A DNA stretch of 59,181 bases from Actinomycetes bacterium (GTDB lineage Bacteria > Actinomycetota > Acidimicrobiia > Acidimicrobiales > JAMCQF01). The stretch spans positions 1 to 59,181 of the forward strand of contig JAJZBS010000006.1 in NCBI GenBank assembly GCA_021851885.1, read 5' to 3'. Positions 27,470 through 42,058 of the stretch are shown here, in pieces. How positions within the stretch are numbered: position 1 is the first letter of the stretch; every line of letters starts with the position of its first letter. Position numbers and translations under genes: made by a program. The notes under the pieces are model-generated. The model was given only the letters and a program-made list of their open reading frames with translations. It was not told the DNA's origin and searched no databases.

Positions 27470-29566
27470 CTACTCGCCGCGAACCCGGGCGATGACCTCC
27501 TTGGCGATGGAGCCCGGGACCTCCTGGTAGGAGTGGAACTGCATCGTGTAGGTCGCCCGCCCCTGGGTACGGGAGCGCAGGTCGGTAGCGTAGCCGAACA
27601 TATCGGAGAGCGGAACCTGAGACCGGATCACCTGGCTCGACCCGCGCTGGTCCATGCCCTCGACCCGCCCCCGCCGTGACGAGAGGTCCCCGATGACGTC
27701 GCCCATGAACTCTTCGGGCGTGACGACCTCGACCGCCATCACCGGCTCCAGGAGCACCGGGTGGGCCCGGCGGGCTGCCTCCTTGACCGCCATGGAGCCG
27801 GCGATCTTGAAGGCCATCTCCGAGGAGTCGACGTCGTGGTAGGAGCCGTCGACCAGGGTGACCCGGACGTCGACGGTCGGATAGCCGGCGAGGATGCCGG
27901 AGGTCAGGGCCTCCTGGATCCCGGCGTCGACGGCGGGGATGTACTCCTTGGGCACGACGCCACCGGTGATCTTGTCCACGAACTCGTAGCCACCGCCGGG
28001 GCCTGTCGGCTCCAGATTGACGAGGACGTGCCCGTACTGGCCGCGCCCGCCCGTCTGGCGGACGTAGCGGCCCTCCACCTTCTCGACGTGGCCGGTGATG
28101 GTCTCCCGGTAGGCCACCTGTGGTTTGCCGACGTGGGCGTCGACGCTGAACTCCCGCAGCATCCGGTCGACGAGCACCTCGAGGTGGAGCTCGCCCATCC
28201 CGGAGATGACCGTCTGGCCGGTGTCCTGGTCGGTATGGACCTGGAAGGTCGGGTCCTCCTCGGAGAGGGCGACGAGCGCACGGCCCAGGCGGTCCTGGTC
28301 GGCTTTGGTCTTCGGCTCCACGGCGACGTGGATGACCGGCTCGGGGAACTCGAGCGACTCGAGCAGGATCGGATGGGCCGGGTCGCAGAGCGTGTCACCC
28401 GTCGTCGTGTTCTTGAGCCCGACGGCCGCGACGATGTCCCCCGTGAAGACGGCGTCCTTGTCCTCTCTGTGGTTGGCGTGCATCTGGAGCAGGCGCCCGA
28501 AACGCTCCTTGGTGTCCTTGGTCGTGTTGAGCACCGTGGTGCCCTTGGCGATCGTGCCGCTATAGACCCGGAGGTAGGTCAGCTTGCCGACGTAGGGGTC
28601 GGTCATGATCTTGAAGGCGAGGGCGGCGAAGGGCTCCTCGTCGTCGGCGGCACGGAAGACCTCCTCGTTGCCCTTCTTCGCGGTCCCGCGTGTCGGGGGG
28701 ACGTCGAGCGGGCTCGGAAGGTAGTCGCAGACGGCGTCGAGGAGGGGCTGCACCGCCTTGTTCTTGAAGGCCGATCCACACAAAACGGGGACGATCTCGC
28801 TTGCGATGGTCCCGGTCCTCAGCGCCTTGCGCAGGGCGTCGGCTGTGATCTCCTCGTTTGCAACGTAGGCCTCCATGACCTCGTCGTCGAAGTTCGAGAC
28901 CACGTCGACAAGCTGGTGGCGCGCGTCGGCGGCCTCTGCGGCCATCTCCGCCGGGATGGCGACGTCCTCCCAGCGCTCGCCCCGCTCGGCGTCGTTCCAG
29001 ATCAGCGCCCGCATGGCAAGCAGGTCGACGACCCCCCGGAAGCCTCCTTCGCTGCCGATGGGCAGCTGGACGACCGCGGGCAGCGCGTCGAGGCGGTCGC
29101 GGATCATCTCGACGGAGCGGGAGAAGTCGGCGCCGATGCGGTCCATCTTGTTGACGAAGCAGATCCTCGGCACGGCGTACTTGTTCGCCTGGCGCCACAC
29201 GGTCTCGGTCTGGGGCTCGACGCCGGCCACGGCGTCGAAGACGGCGACGGCGCCGTCGAGGACACGCAAGCTGCGCTCCACCTCGACGGTGAAGTCGACG
29301 TGGCCCGGTGTGTCGATGATGTTGATCCAGGTGTCGCGCCATACGCACGTCGTCGCAGCCGAGGTGATCGTGATCCCGCGCTCTTGCTCCTGGACCATCC
29401 AGTCCATGGTCGCAGCCCCTTCGTGGACTTCGCCCATCTTGTAGTTGCGACCGGTGTAGTACAGGATCCGCTCGGTCGTCGTGGTCTTGCCCGCGTCGAT
29501 GTGCGCCATGATCCCGATGTTGCGGGTCCTGGCAAGGGGGAGCTCTCTAATAGGTCGGTCAGCCAC
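27470..29566 (-). CDS. fusA: Elongation factor G
   Basis: EF-G (698 aa) drives translocation and, with RRF, recycling. G1 [15 protein letters not shown] (21-35), switch [13 protein letters not shown]3 DTPGHVDF, G4 [10 protein letters not shown]; domains II-V follow, with the domain IV tip region [35 protein letters not shown] and C-terminal [16 protein letters not shown] at 29566 gives the normal length; the frame is open upstream but overlaps rpsG in another frame. Shine-Dalgarno is weak. 70 bases after rpsG. Confidence 0.97.
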   Translation of the reverse strand: MADRPIRELPLARTRNIGIMAHIDAGKTTTTERILYYTGRNYKMGEVHEGAATMDWMVQEQERGITITSAATTCVWRDTWINIIDTPGHVDFTVEVERSLRVLDGAVAVFDAVAGVEPQTETVWRQANKYAVPRICFVNKMDRIGADFSRSVEMIRDRLDALPAVVQLPIGSEGGFRGVVDLLAMRALIWNDAERGERWEDVAIPAEMAAEAADARHQLVDVVSNFDDEVMEAYVANEEITADALRKALRTGTIASEIVPVLCGSAFKNKAVQPLLDAVCDYLPSPLDVPPTRGTAKKGNEEVFRAADDEEPFAALAFKIMTDPYVGKLTYLRVYSGTIAKGTTVLNTTKDTKERFGRLLQMHANHREDKDAVFTGDIVAAVGLKNTTTGDTLCDPAHPILLESLEFPEPVIHVAVEPKTKADQDRLGRALVALSEEDPTFQVHTDQDTGQTVISGMGELHLEVLVDRMLREFSVDAHVGKPQVAYRETITGHVEKVEGRYVRQTGGRGQYGHVLVNLEPTGPGGGYEFVDKITGGVVPKEYIPAVDAGIQEALTSGILAGYPTVDVRVTLVDGSYHDVDSSEMAFKIAGSMAVKEAARRAHPVLLEPVMAVEVVTPEEFMGDVIGDLSSRRGRVEGMDQRGSSQVIRSQVPLSDMFGYATDLRSRTQGRATYTMQFHSYQEVPGSIAKEVIARVRGE

Positions 29567-29636
29567 GCTGGGTGTCTCGCTACTCAGTGGATCTCGTCGG
29601 TCGCCGGCCCCGAAGAGCCGGCCGGTTCGTTGCGCC

Positions 29637-30107
29637 CTACCAGCGGTAGTGGGCGAAGGCCTTGTTGGACTCGGCCATCTTGTGGAGGTCCTCACGGCGC
29701 TTGACCGCGGCCCCCACTCCGTTGGCGGCGTCCTGGATCTCACCGGCCAGGCGCAACGCCATCGTCTTCTCGCGCCGCTCGCGGGCATAGCCGACGAGCC
29801 AGCGCATGGCGAGTGTGCTCGCCCGGCGTGGGCGGACCTCGACGGGGACTTGGTAGGTCGCCCCTCCGACCCGCCGGCTGCGCACTTCGAGCTCGGGGCG
29901 GGCGTGGTCGACGGCACGCTTCAAGACGGCGATGGGATCCGAGTCGGTGCGCTCGCCGACGAGGTTGAGGGCCTCGTAGACGATCCGCTCGGCGAGCGTC
30001 CTCTTGCCCCTCTGGAGGACCTTGTTGACGAGCTGGGTCACGAGCACAGAGTGGTGCACGGGGTCCGGCAGGAGCGAGCGGTGCGCGGCAGGGCCGTTAC
30101 GGGGCAA
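29637..30107 (-). CDS. rpsG: 30S ribosomal protein S7
   Basis: uS7 (156 aa) nucleates the 30S head. [61 protein letters not shown] and the end [11 protein letters not shown] match the family exactly. The start is TTG at 30107: AAGGAG lies seven bases upstream, the rpsL stop is one base upstream, and [10 protein letters not shown] replaces the usual M-P-R. Confidence 0.97.
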   Translation of the reverse strand: MPRNGPAAHRSLLPDPVHHSVLVTQLVNKVLQRGKRTLAERIVYEALNLVGERTDSDPIAVLKRAVDHARPELEVRSRRVGGATYQVPVEVRPRRASTLAMRWLVGYARERREKTMALRLAGEIQDAANGVGAAVKRREDLHKMAESNKAFAHYRW

Positions 30108-30108
30108 C

Positions 30109-30480
30109 TCAGGACTCCTTCTTGACCCCGTAGCGGCTGCGGGCTTGCGCCCGGTCGCGCACACCCGAGGTGTCGAGGGCGCCCCGCACGATCTTGTAGC
30201 GCACGCCGGGGAGATCCTTCACGCGGCCGCCACGCACGAGAACGATCGAGTGCTCCTGCAGGTTGTGGCCGACCCCGGGGATGTAGGCCGTCACCTCCGC
30301 ACCGGTCGTCAGGCGGACGCGGGCGATCTTGCGCAGGGCCGAGTTCGGCTTCTTCGGCGTCGCCGTGAAGACGCGCGTACACACACCGCGCCTCTGGGGT
30401 GCTCCCTTGAGGGCAGGAGTCTTCGTCTTCGCCTTTTTCGACGTCCGACCCTTGCGGACGAGTTGATTGATCGTGGGCAC
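30109..30480 (-). CDS. rpsL: 30S ribosomal protein S12
   Basis: uS12 (123 aa) in the decoding centre. [11 protein letters not shown], the [26 protein letters not shown] block and [30 protein letters not shown] are present. Both lysines that mutate to give streptomycin resistance (in [11 protein letters not shown] and in GRVKDLPG) are wild type. GTG start at 30480. First gene of the str block, 184 bases after rpoC. Confidence 0.98.
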   Translation of the reverse strand: MPTINQLVRKGRTSKKAKTKTPALKGAPQRRGVCTRVFTATPKKPNSALRKIARVRLTTGAEVTAYIPGVGHNLQEHSIVLVRGGRVKDLPGVRYKIVRGALDTSGVRDRAQARSRYGVKKES

Positions 30481-30568
30481 GCGGGATCTTTCGGGTTCTC
30501 TCGATTGGGTCGCGGAAACGACCCCGGGGAATGGCGCGCCGCACTAAGGCGGCTTTCGCCGAAGATGC

Positions 30569-30598
30569 ATGGTAGAGCCTCGCCCGGCATTCGGGCAA
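30569..30598 (-). promoter_or_regulatory. Candidate promoter for rpsL-rpsG-fusA-tuf
   Basis: On the minus strand TTGCCC (30598-30593), an 18-base spacer, then TACCAT (30574-30569). It lies about 90 bases before rpsL and downstream of the rpoC hairpin. Spacing and the TAnnnT form fit a housekeeping sigma promoter; not proven. Confidence 0.4.
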
Positions 30599-30608
30599 GC
30601 GAAACAGG

Positions 30609-30657
30609 CCGCCGGATGCGACACCCGGCGCCGGCTCAGCCGGAGGCTCCCCGGCGG
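30609..30657 (-). terminator. Nested hairpin downstream of rpoC
   Basis: An outer 7-bp stem (30651-30657 with 30609-30615) encloses a small GC-rich inner stem (30638-30643 with 30631-30636), starting eight bases after the rpoC stop. There is no U-tract, so it is a partial terminator, pause or processing site at best. Confidence 0.35.
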
Positions 30658-30664
30658 ATGTCTC

Positions 30665-34711
<4,047 letters not shown>

Positions 34712-37700
34712 CTAGAAGCTCCTCTCCGAAGCGATGCGCGCGTCTTCCTCGTCGGAGCCGCGCTCGGGCCTGCTGATGTCGATACCGAGCTCCTCGGTCG
34801 TCCGGTAGACGTCCTCGTCCAGCTCGCGCATCTCGATCTCCTCGCCGGTCCGCGAGAGGACGTCGACGTCCAAGCACAACGACTGCATCTCCTTGAGCAG
34901 GACCTTGAAGCTCTCGGGGATTCCGGGCTCGGGAATGTTCTCCCCCTTGACGATGGCCTCGTAGACCTTGACCCGGCCGAGCACGTCGTCGGACTTGATC
35001 GTGAGCAGCTCCTGGAGCGCGTACGCCGCCCCGTACGCCTCGAGGGCCCAAACCTCCATCTCGCCGAAGCGCTGGCCACCGAACTGCGCCTTGCCGCCGA
35101 GGGGCTGCTGGGTGATCATCGAGTAGGGGCCGGTCGAACGGGCGTGGATCTTGTCGTCGACAAGGTGGGCGAGCTTGAGGATGTAGACGTATCCGACGCT
35201 GATCGGGTTGTCGTAGGGATCGCCCGTCCTGCCGTTGAACAAGGTCACCTTGCCCTCGGTGTTCATGAGGCGCGCCCCGTCGGCCGAGTCCGGCCGGAGG
35301 TTCTCGAACACCTTGCGGATCGTCGGGTGCCGCCCGGCGTCCTGCTCCTCGTCCCAGTGCGCTCCGTCGAACACCGGCGTCGATATCCACACGTCCGGAT
35401 CGGTCCGGGGCCGGATCTTGGCCGTCGCTGTGGTCGACTCGGTCCGGACCTCGTCGGCACCCGGCCAGCCCCAGCGCGCCGCGTAGCCGAGGTGCGACTC
35501 CAGCACCTGGCCGACGTTCATCCGGCTCGGGACGCCGAGGGGGTTCAAGATGATGTCGATCGGGGTGCCGTCGGCGAGGTAGGGCATGTCCTCGACGGGC
35601 AGGATCTTCGAGATGACGCCCTTGTTGCCGTGTCGGCCGGCGAGCTTGTCGCCCTCGGAGATCTTCCGCTTTTGGGCGACGTAGACGCGCACGAGCTGGC
35701 TCACCCCGGGCGGCAGCTCGTGGCTGTCTTCTCGCGAGAACACCCGGACGTCGATGACGGTCCCCGACTCGCCGTGGGGCACCTTGAGGGACGTGTCACG
35801 CACCTCGCGGGCCTTCTCGCCGAAGATCGCCCGCAGGAGCCTCTCCTCCGGGGTCTGTTCGGTCTCCCCCTTGGGGGTGACCTTCCCGACGAGGACGTCG
35901 CCGGTGCTGACCTCGGCCCCGATGCGGATGATCCCGCGATCGTCGAGGTCGGCCAGGATCTCCTCCGACAGGTTCGGGATGTCGCGCGTGATCTCCTCGG
36001 CCCCGAGCTTCGTGTCGCGGGCGTCGACCTCGTACTCCTTGATGTGGATCGAGGTCAGGACGTCGTCGCGCACGAGGCGCTCCGAGAGGATGATGGCGTC
36101 CTCGAAGTTGTAGCCCTCCCACGGCATGAAGGCGACGAGGAGGTTCTTGCCGAGGGCGAGCTCCCCGTTGTGCGTAGAAGGGCCGTCGGCGAGAAGATCG
36201 CCCGTCGTGACCTTGTCCCCTTCGGAGACGAGGGGTCGCTGGTTGATGCAGGTGTCCTGGTTGGAGCGGCGGAACTTCGCAAGCCGGTAGGTCTTGCGTT
36301 GCAGCGGCATACCGAGGCGGTCCTTCTGACCGGCCGTGTAGTCGACGATGATGTGGTCCGCCGTCGCCTCCACGATGGCGCCGGCTCCCTCGGCAAGTGT
36401 GACGTCCCCTGCGTCGCGGGCCGCTCGAGCCTCCACTCCGGTGCCGATGTAGGGGGCCTCGGGCACGAGGAGAGGGACCGCCTGCTTCTGCATGTTGGCA
36501 CCCATCAGGGCCCGGTTGGCGTCGTCGTGTTCGATGAAGGGGATGAGCGCCGTCGACACTGAGACGATCTGCTTCGGCGAGATGTCCATGAGGTCGACCT
36601 CTTCGGGGGGGACGAAGTCGATCTCGCTCGTCAGGCCATACGAGGTCGTCGTCGCTCCGACGCGCACCCCGGCCCCCTGCGGGCCACGCCGCACGAGAAC
36701 GCGGTCATGGGCGAACACGCCGCGCTCGTCGACGGCCGCGTTGGCCTGGGCGATGACGTGGTCCTCTTCCTCGTCGGCTGCGAGGTAGACGATCTCGTCG
36801 GTCACCCGCCCGCCGGTCACCTTCCTGTAGGGAGTCTCGATGAACCCGTACTCGTTGACGCGTGCATAGGTCGCCAGCGCCCCGATCAGGCCGATGTTCG
36901 GGCCCTCCGGGGTCTCGATCGGGCACATCCGCCCGTAGTGGGAGGTGTGGACGTCACGTACCTCGAAGCCGGCCCGCTCCCGGGAGAGGCCTCCCGGGCC
37001 GAGCGCCGAGAGGCGGCGCTTGTGGGCAAGGCCCGACAGCGGGTTCACCTGGTCCATGAACTGGCTCAGCTGGCTCGTGCCGAAGAACTCCTTGATGGCG
37101 GCGACGACGGGCCGGATGTTGATCAGGGTCTGGGGCGTGATCGCCTCGACGTCTTGCGTCGTCATCCGCTCGCGCACGACCCGCTCCATGCGCGACAGGC
37201 CGACCCGGACCTGGTTCTGGATCAGCTCGCCGACCGACCGGACGCGCCTGTTGGCAAAATGGTCCTGGTCGTCGAGGCGGTAGCCGGCCTCGCCGGCCGC
37301 CAAGTGCAGCAGGTACGTCGACGCAGCCAGGAGCTCGCTCGGGCTGAGAACCGACTGGCCGGGCGCGGGGCGCTCGAGGTCGATCGAGAACAGGTCGGCG
37401 ACACGCTCGATCTCGGCTCCGAGTTTCCTGTCGAGCTTGTAGCGCCCGACGCGCGTCAAGTCGTAGCGCTTCGGGTTGAAGAAGGCGTTCTCGAAGTAGG
37501 CACGCGCCGCCTCCACCGACAGCGGCTCTCCGGGCCGGGCCCGCTTGTAGATCTCGAGCAGAGCCTCCTCGCGCGTCGGCGCCAGGTCACGCTCCTTTTC
37601 CCACTGGCCCCCAAGGAAGTCGAAGTGCCGGACGAAACCTTCGAGGAACGCCTGGTCCTCGTAGCCGAGGGCGCGCAGCAGGACGAAGAGCGACACGCGT

Positions 37701-38272
37701 CGCTTGCGGGCCACGCGGACGCCAGCCGTGACGTCCTTGCCCGGGCGCGACTCGACGTCGAGCTCGATCCACTCGCCACGGTAGGGATGGACGGTGCCGG
37801 TCACGATGATCTTGGCGTCTCGGCCCGGCTGGAAGATGACCCCCGGAGACCGCACGAGCTGGCTCACGACGACGCGCTCGGTGCCGTTGATGATGAAGGT
37901 GCCCCGGTCGGTCATGACGGGGAAGTCCCCCATGAAGACCGTCTGCTCCTTGATCTCCCCGGTCTGGGAGTTCATGAAGCGCGCGCGCACGAAGATCGGC
38001 GCCGCATAGGTCATGTCCTTTTCCTTGCACTCCTCGACCGAGAACTTCGGGTCCGAGCGCAGGTCGATGTCGTCCGGGTCGAACTCGAGCTCGAGGCGCA
38101 GCTGGCCCGTGAAGTCCTCGATCGGGCTGATATCGGCGAACGCCTCGGCCAACCCCCGATCGAGGAACCACTTGAACGACTCTCGCTGTATCGCGACGAG
38201 GTCGGGAAGCGGCAGGACCTCGTCGATGTTCGCAAACGAGAAGCGCTGCAGGGTGGACGTACGAGCGGGCAC
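34712..38272 (-). CDS. rpoB: RNA polymerase subunit beta
   Basis: Beta subunit (1186 aa). The rifampicin-binding region reads [31 protein letters not shown]: the residues matching E. coli D516, H526 and S531 are wild type, but N518 is Val and T525 is Ala. [20 protein letters not shown] and the C-terminal [23 protein letters not shown] region are intact. GTG start at 38272 ([13 protein letters not shown]). A 332-base gap with a hairpin and a candidate promoter separates it from rplL. Confidence 0.98.
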   Translation of the reverse strand: MPARTSTLQRFSFANIDEVLPLPDLVAIQRESFKWFLDRGLAEAFADISPIEDFTGQLRLELEFDPDDIDLRSDPKFSVEECKEKDMTYAAPIFVRARFMNSQTGEIKEQTVFMGDFPVMTDRGTFIINGTERVVVSQLVRSPGVIFQPGRDAKIIVTGTVHPYRGEWIELDVESRPGKDVTAGVRVARKRRVSLFVLLRALGYEDQAFLEGFVRHFDFLGGQWEKERDLAPTREEALLEIYKRARPGEPLSVEAARAYFENAFFNPKRYDLTRVGRYKLDRKLGAEIERVADLFSIDLERPAPGQSVLSPSELLAASTYLLHLAAGEAGYRLDDQDHFANRRVRSVGELIQNQVRVGLSRMERVVRERMTTQDVEAITPQTLINIRPVVAAIKEFFGTSQLSQFMDQVNPLSGLAHKRRLSALGPGGLSRERAGFEVRDVHTSHYGRMCPIETPEGPNIGLIGALATYARVNEYGFIETPYRKVTGGRVTDEIVYLAADEEEDHVIAQANAAVDERGVFAHDRVLVRRGPQGAGVRVGATTTSYGLTSEIDFVPPEEVDLMDISPKQIVSVSTALIPFIEHDDANRALMGANMQKQAVPLLVPEAPYIGTGVEARAARDAGDVTLAEGAGAIVEATADHIIVDYTAGQKDRLGMPLQRKTYRLAKFRRSNQDTCINQRPLVSEGDKVTTGDLLADGPSTHNGELALGKNLLVAFMPWEGYNFEDAIILSERLVRDDVLTSIHIKEYEVDARDTKLGAEEITRDIPNLSEEILADLDDRGIIRIGAEVSTGDVLVGKVTPKGETEQTPEERLLRAIFGEKAREVRDTSLKVPHGESGTVIDVRVFSREDSHELPPGVSQLVRVYVAQKRKISEGDKLAGRHGNKGVISKILPVEDMPYLADGTPIDIILNPLGVPSRMNVGQVLESHLGYAARWGWPGADEVRTESTTATAKIRPRTDPDVWISTPVFDGAHWDEEQDAGRHPTIRKVFENLRPDSADGARLMNTEGKVTLFNGRTGDPYDNPISVGYVYILKLAHLVDDKIHARSTGPYSMITQQPLGGKAQFGGQRFGEMEVWALEAYGAAYALQELLTIKSDDVLGRVKVYEAIVKGENIPEPGIPESFKVLLKEMQSLCLDVDVLSRTGEEIEMRELDEDVYRTTEELGIDISRPERGSDEEDARIASERSF

Positions 38273-38418
38273 GAGCTACTCCTCGACAGTCAGGACCGGG
38301 CAGATACCTACCGTGCGCAGGCAACCCGGCCTTGAGGCCGGGAAAGGTGCGACCAGCGCGCGCGCCATTCAGGCGGGAAACGACGCGGGTCGCGAAGAGG
38401 CTGGCACGGCAATCAGCC

Positions 38419-38447
38419 AGCATAACAGCGCGGGCGCGTCGACACAA
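38419..38447 (-). promoter_or_regulatory. Candidate rpoB promoter
   Basis: On the minus strand TTGTGT (38447-38442), 17-base spacer, TATGCT (38424-38419). The -10 keeps the key TA...T pattern and the spacer is optimal; the -35 matches only its TTG. Confidence 0.45.
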
Positions 38448-38523
38448 CCGCCACGCGCGTCCAGCACAGCCGACGCGTGCGTAGGGTAACGAGGCGCACC
38501 AGCTAGGTCAAGGACCGCCGGGA

Positions 38524-38563
38524 CCGCCGGGCCGACCGAAGGTCACCCCTGCGGGCCCGGCGG
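38524..38563 (-). terminator. Hairpin between rplL and rpoB (attenuator candidate)
   Basis: Perfect 10-bp GC stem (38554-38563 with 38524-38533), 20-base loop, 41 bases after the rplL stop. No U-tract, so partial read-through into rpoBC is plausible. Confidence 0.5.
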
Positions 38564-38604
38564 GCGTCCCTGCCCCAACCGCGGCAGCCCCCCGATGGGG
38601 CGGG

Positions 38605-39006
38605 CTACTTGAGCTCGACGGAGGCGCCGGCCTCTTCGAGATCGGCCTTCGCCTTGTCGGCAGCTTCCTTGTTCGCCTTCTCCAAGACGGGCTTCGGTGC
38701 CCCCTCGACGAGGTCCTTCGCCTCCTTGAGGCCAAGGCTGGTGAGCGTCCGGACGACTTTGATGACCTGGATCTTCTTGTCGCCGACGGCGGTGAGGATG
38801 ACGTCGAACTCATCCTTTTCCTCTGCGCCCTCGGCCTCGCCACCACCTGCAGCGCCGGCTGAAGGCGCAGCTGCCACGGCGATAGGTGCCGCAGCCGTGA
38901 CGCCGAAGCGCTCCTCGAACTCCTTGAGCAGTTCGCTCAGCTCGAGGACGGTCATCGCCGAGATCGCGTCGAGGATCTCGTCTTTGGTGAGGGTCTTTGC
39001 AGCCAT
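38605..39006 (-). CDS. rplL: 50S ribosomal protein L7/L12
   Basis: bL12 (133 aa), the multi-copy stalk protein that recruits translation GTPases. N-terminal dimer domain ([30 protein letters not shown]), Ala/Gly/Glu hinge (about 38-65), C-terminal domain ([40 protein letters not shown]). Normal length. 81 bases after rplJ. Confidence 0.98.
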   Translation of the reverse strand: MAAKTLTKDEILDAISAMTVLELSELLKEFEERFGVTAAAPIAVAAAPSAGAAGGGEAEGAEEKDEFDVILTAVGDKKIQVIKVVRTLTSLGLKEAKDLVEGAPKPVLEKANKEAADKAKADLEEAGASVELK

Positions 39007-39087
39007 CGGTGTGCTCCTTCTTGTCTGTTCTTGTCAGTTCTCGTTCGTACTTGCCGTTTCGCCGCCAGGCGGGAGCCGCTCCGGCCC

Positions 39088-39621
39088 CTACTCCTCGCCG
39101 GCGCCGCGAGCGTCGACCAGGGCCCGGAGCCCGTAGGCGAAGTTCTGGGGCAAGGCGTTCAAGAGCCCGGCGAGCTGGCGCAGCGGTGCGGCCAAGCCTC
39201 CGGCGAGGCATGCAAGCAGGACCTCGCGCGACGGCAGTTCGGCGATGGCCCGCAGCTCGGCCGGCTCAAGCAGTCGACCATCGATCGCCCCTTGCTTGAG
39301 CGCCAGGTTCGGGTTCTCGCGGGCGAAACCGACCAGGGCCTTGGCAACCGCCCCGACGTCGCCGTCGACGAAGGCGATCGCCGTCGGCCCCGTCAATGCC
39401 CCCTCGAGCCCTTCCCACGGGCCGCCGTGGACCGCCCGGCGGACGAGGGTGTTCTTGAAGACCTTGTAGTGGCCTCCGGCTGCGATGAGGGCCTGGCGCA
39501 GCGCCGCCAGCTCGGCGACCGTCAGGCCTCGGTACTCGGTGAGGATCACGGCGGACGACGACGACAACCGTTCCCGCACGTCCTCGACGACCGCTGCCTT
39601 GTCTGACCTCGGTCCTTCCAT
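39088..39621 (-). CDS. rplJ: 50S ribosomal protein L10
   Basis: uL10 (177 aa), stalk base that binds 23S rRNA and L12 dimers. EGPRSDKAAVVEDVRERLSSSSAVILTEYRGLTVAELAALRQAL and KVFKNTLVRRA identify it; the C-terminal helix (LRQLAGLLNALPQNFAYGLRALVDAR) binds L12. ATG at 39621 follows AGGAGG; an upstream in-frame ATG lies in the leader and is rejected. Preceded by an L10 leader. Confidence 0.97.
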   Translation of the reverse strand: MEGPRSDKAAVVEDVRERLSSSSAVILTEYRGLTVAELAALRQALIAAGGHYKVFKNTLVRRAVHGGPWEGLEGALTGPTAIAFVDGDVGAVAKALVGFARENPNLALKQGAIDGRLLEPAELRAIAELPSREVLLACLAGGLAAPLRQLAGLLNALPQNFAYGLRALVDARGAGEE

Positions 39622-39699
39622 GTCCTGCCTCCTCGACGGTGTGCCCGCACGAGATCTCGGGACACCCACCCCGGGGACACGCTCGGCCCGGCTTCGCGG

Positions 39700-39776
39700 C
39701 AGGAATCACCTCGTCCGGAAGGCGCAGAGCGCCACTTCGGCCCGGGCAGCCCGGGCACCGGAGATCTTCGGCGGTT
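39700..39776 (-). ncRNA. L10 leader (autoregulatory 5' UTR of rplJL)
   Basis: On the minus strand the conserved pieces of the L10(L12)4-binding leader appear in order: CCGAAGA near 39770, CTCCGGTGCCCGGGC, an apical stem, then CGGACGAGGTGATTCC near 39705. The element ends about 80 bases before rplJ. In bacteria that have it, excess L10-L12 complex binds it and lowers rplJL expression. Recognition is by eye; a covariance search with the L10_leader model would settle it. Confidence 0.65.
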
Positions 39777-39866
39777 CGATGTCTGGTTGTCTAGCGGGCC
39801 GCAACCCTACTACGGGTTGAAGGGCACCGGCGCCGGGGCGAAACGACGGCCTCTCGGCACCCGGCC

Positions 39867-40592
39867 TCAAGCGCTCTGCGCGAGCTCCTCGTCGGTGATC
39901 CGGGCACGGTTCGGGTCGATCTTGACCCCAGGGCCCATCGTCGAACAGACGGTGATGGAGCGCATATAGCGCCCCTTGGCGGCCGAAGGCTTGGCGCGCA
40001 CCAGCTCCTCGACGACGGCGTGGATGTTCTCGATGAGCTGGCTCCGCTCGAAGGAGACTTTGCCGACCCGGACGTGGACGTTGCCCACGCGATCGGTGCG
40101 GTACTCGACGCGCCCCCCCTTGAACTCGGTGACGGCGCGACCGACGTCGGTCGTGACTGTCCCCGACTTCGGGTTTGGCATGAGGCCGCGCGGGCCCAGG
40201 ATGCGCCCGAGCTGGCCCACCTGGGGCATCAGGTCCGGGGTGGCGATGGCGATGTCGAAGTCGAGGAAGCCGTCGTTCTGGACACGGGCGACGAGGTCGT
40301 CGGCGCCGACGACGTCGGCGCCGGCCGCACGCGCCTCGGCTGCCGCCTCCCCGGCGGCGAAGACCGCCACCCGCGAGGTCGTGCCGGTGCCGGCGGGAAG
40401 CGTCAGCGTGCCGCGCACGATCTGGTCAGCCCGGCGGGGGTCGACCCCGAGACGCACGGCCAGCTCGACGGTCTCGTCGAAGGCGGCCGACGCAACGTCT
40501 TTGACGAGATCGACCGCCTCTGCCAACTCGTAGAGGGTCTGGCGGTCGAACTTCGCCGCGGCTGCGGTCTGCTTCTTGGTCACCCGAGTCAT
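39867..40592 (-). CDS. rplA: 50S ribosomal protein L1
   Basis: uL1 (241 aa), the mobile stalk that handles E-site tRNA. The signature [38 protein letters not shown] is intact, with [20 protein letters not shown] and [15 protein letters not shown] at the end. The usual L1 autoregulatory hairpin was not identified in the 51-base gap from rplK. Normal length. Confidence 0.98.
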   Translation of the reverse strand: MTRVTKKQTAAAAKFDRQTLYELAEAVDLVKDVASAAFDETVELAVRLGVDPRRADQIVRGTLTLPAGTGTTSRVAVFAAGEAAAEARAAGADVVGADDLVARVQNDGFLDFDIAIATPDLMPQVGQLGRILGPRGLMPNPKSGTVTTDVGRAVTEFKGGRVEYRTDRVGNVHVRVGKVSFERSQLIENIHAVVEELVRAKPSAAKGRYMRSITVCSTMGPGVKIDPNRARITDEELAQSA

Positions 40593-40643
40593 GTGCTTGC
40601 CTCCTGCCTTCCGTCGCCGGCCCTGTCGCGTGCTCTGCCCGCG

Positions 40644-41075
40644 TCAGCCGGTGACAGCAATGCCCATTGAGCGGGCTGTGCCGGCGACCTGGCGCTTGGC
40701 GGCGTCGATGTCGGATGTGTTCAGGTCGGGCAGCTTCACCTTGGCGATCTCGGCTACCTGGGTGTCACTGACCGACCCGACGGTCTCGCGCCCGCTTGTC
40801 GCCGCCCCCTTGTCCAAGCCGGCCGCCTGGCGCAGTAGGACCGCCGTCGGCGGGGTCTTCAAGATGAAGGAGAAGGTGCGGTCATCGTAGATCGAGATCT
40901 CGACGGGGATGACCGAACCACGCCGGTCCTCGGTCGCCGCGTTGTACTGCTTGCAGAACTCCATCGTCTGCACCCCATGGGGGCCAAGCGCCGTTCCCAC
41001 GGGGGGCGCGGGGGTGGCCTGGCCCGCCGGGAGCTGGATCTTCACCAGCGCCGTGACACGCTTCTTCTTCGCCAT
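40644..41075 (-). CDS. rplK: 50S ribosomal protein L11
   Basis: uL11 (143 aa) of the GTPase-associated centre; binding partner of thiostrepton-type antibiotics and Rel[38 protein letters not shown] and the C-terminal [25 protein letters not shown] are present. FCKQYNAAT replaces the common FCKAFNAAT. 47 bases after nusG. Confidence 0.98.
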   Translation of the reverse strand: MAKKKRVTALVKIQLPAGQATPAPPVGTALGPHGVQTMEFCKQYNAATEDRRGSVIPVEISIYDDRTFSFILKTPPTAVLLRQAAGLDKGAATSGRETVGSVSDTQVAEIAKVKLPDLNTSDIDAAKRQVAGTARSMGIAVTG

Positions 41076-41122
41076 CGTCGGTCCCTTGTCCTATCCGTCT
41101 CGTTGGTTGCGCGCCCGAGCCG

Positions 41123-41995
41123 CTACAGCCGGGCAACCTGGCCGAAGTCGAGCTCCACAGGAGTCTCCCGGCCGAAGATGTTGACGAGGACCTTGAGCTT
41201 GAGCTGGTCCTCGTTGATCTCTGCGATCTGGCCCGAGAAGTCGGCGAAGGGCCCTTCCTTGACCCGCACAGTGTCGCCCACCTCGTACTCGAGGCGGGGG
41301 CGGCTCTTGCGCTGGCTCTGGCCGCCGTCGACCTTCACCTGCAGGAACGACTCGACGTCCCGGCGCGACAGAGGCGTCGGCTTGGTCCCGGGACCGACGA
41401 AGCCGGTCACGCCGGGCGTGTCGCGGATCACGGTCCACGCCTCGTCGTGGAGGTCGCAACGGGCCAGCAGGTAGCCCGGGAACAGCTTGCGCTGGACGAC
41501 GACCTTCTTGCCGTTCTTCCATTCGACGACGTCTTCCATCGGGATGACGACCTCGTAGATCTGGTCTTCCATCCCCATCGAGGAGATGCGGCTCTCCAAG
41601 TTCGACTTCACCTTGTTCTCGTAGCCCGCGTAGCTGTGCAGCACGTACCAGCGCCCAGGCCGGTCGTAGGGACTCTCGACGATCGGCTCTTCCTCGTCGA
41701 CGCCGTCCCACACCTCCTCGGCGGCTCCCGGTCCGGCATCTTCGGTGACGGACCGGTCATCACCGGGGGATACGTCAGCACCGTCGGGTTCGGCGCCCAC
41801 CGCCTCCTCGGCCTCGGGGGGCTCTGGAGTCGTCGCGCTCCCGAAGACTGCTGCGAAATCCGCTGCGTCGGAGCCGCGCGGGGCTGATTCCGTCGGCGGC
41901 TCGGCCTCGCCCCCGATCTCAGGCGCGTGGGGGTCGCCGGTGGCGGGGGCCACGGCCCGGTTGTCCTGTTGCGCGTCGGTATCGTCCATCGTCAT
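41123..41995 (-). CDS. nusG: Transcription termination/antitermination factor NusG with an acidic N-terminal extension
   Basis: NusG (290 aa) binds RNA polymerase through its NGN domain and Rho or S10 through its KOW domain. NGN starts near residue 114 ([53 protein letters not shown]); KOW is at about 235-290 ([25 protein letters not shown]). Residues 1-113 are an acidic Ala/Glu/Asp/Pro-rich extension. Extended N-termini are known in streptomycete and mycobacterial NusG but are typically shorter. ATG at 41995, with a second ATG two codons on. 63 bases after secE. Confidence 0.96.
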   Translation of the reverse strand: MTMDDTDAQQDNRAVAPATGDPHAPEIGGEAEPPTESAPRGSDAADFAAVFGSATTPEPPEAEEAVGAEPDGADVSPGDDRSVTEDAGPGAAEEVWDGVDEEEPIVESPYDRPGRWYVLHSYAGYENKVKSNLESRISSMGMEDQIYEVVIPMEDVVEWKNGKKVVVQRKLFPGYLLARCDLHDEAWTVIRDTPGVTGFVGPGTKPTPLSRRDVESFLQVKVDGGQSQRKSRPRLEYEVGDTVRVKEGPFADFSGQIAEINEDQLKLKVLVNIFGRETPVELDFGQVARL

Positions 41996-42058
41996 TGAAA
42001 AGTCGGGGGGTTCGGTGGTCTTAGGCGGGAGAGTTCAGCAGGAAAGGCGTCGCGTGCG

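Larger units (their letters stand above)
38273..38604 (-). promoter_or_regulatory. rplL-rpoB intergenic control region
   Basis: 332 bases without a gene. Right after rplL comes a strong GC hairpin (see 38524-38563); nearer to rpoB lies a candidate promoter (38419-38447) and then about 145 bases of leader with a CCGGC/GCCGG stem around 38332-38343. This is the usual site for attenuation between rplJL and rpoBC, which sets the ribosome:polymerase ratio. Confidence 0.5.

Noticed and set aside
27761-29704. 647-codon plus-strand frame opposite fusA
   Set aside because: Shadow frame of fusA; no similarity to any family.
30609-30657. Classical intrinsic terminator after rpoC
   Set aside because: Hairpin lacks a U-tract, so only a weak terminator or pause is claimed.
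36707-38335. 542-codon plus-strand frame opposite rpoB
   Set aside because: Shadow frame of rpoB.
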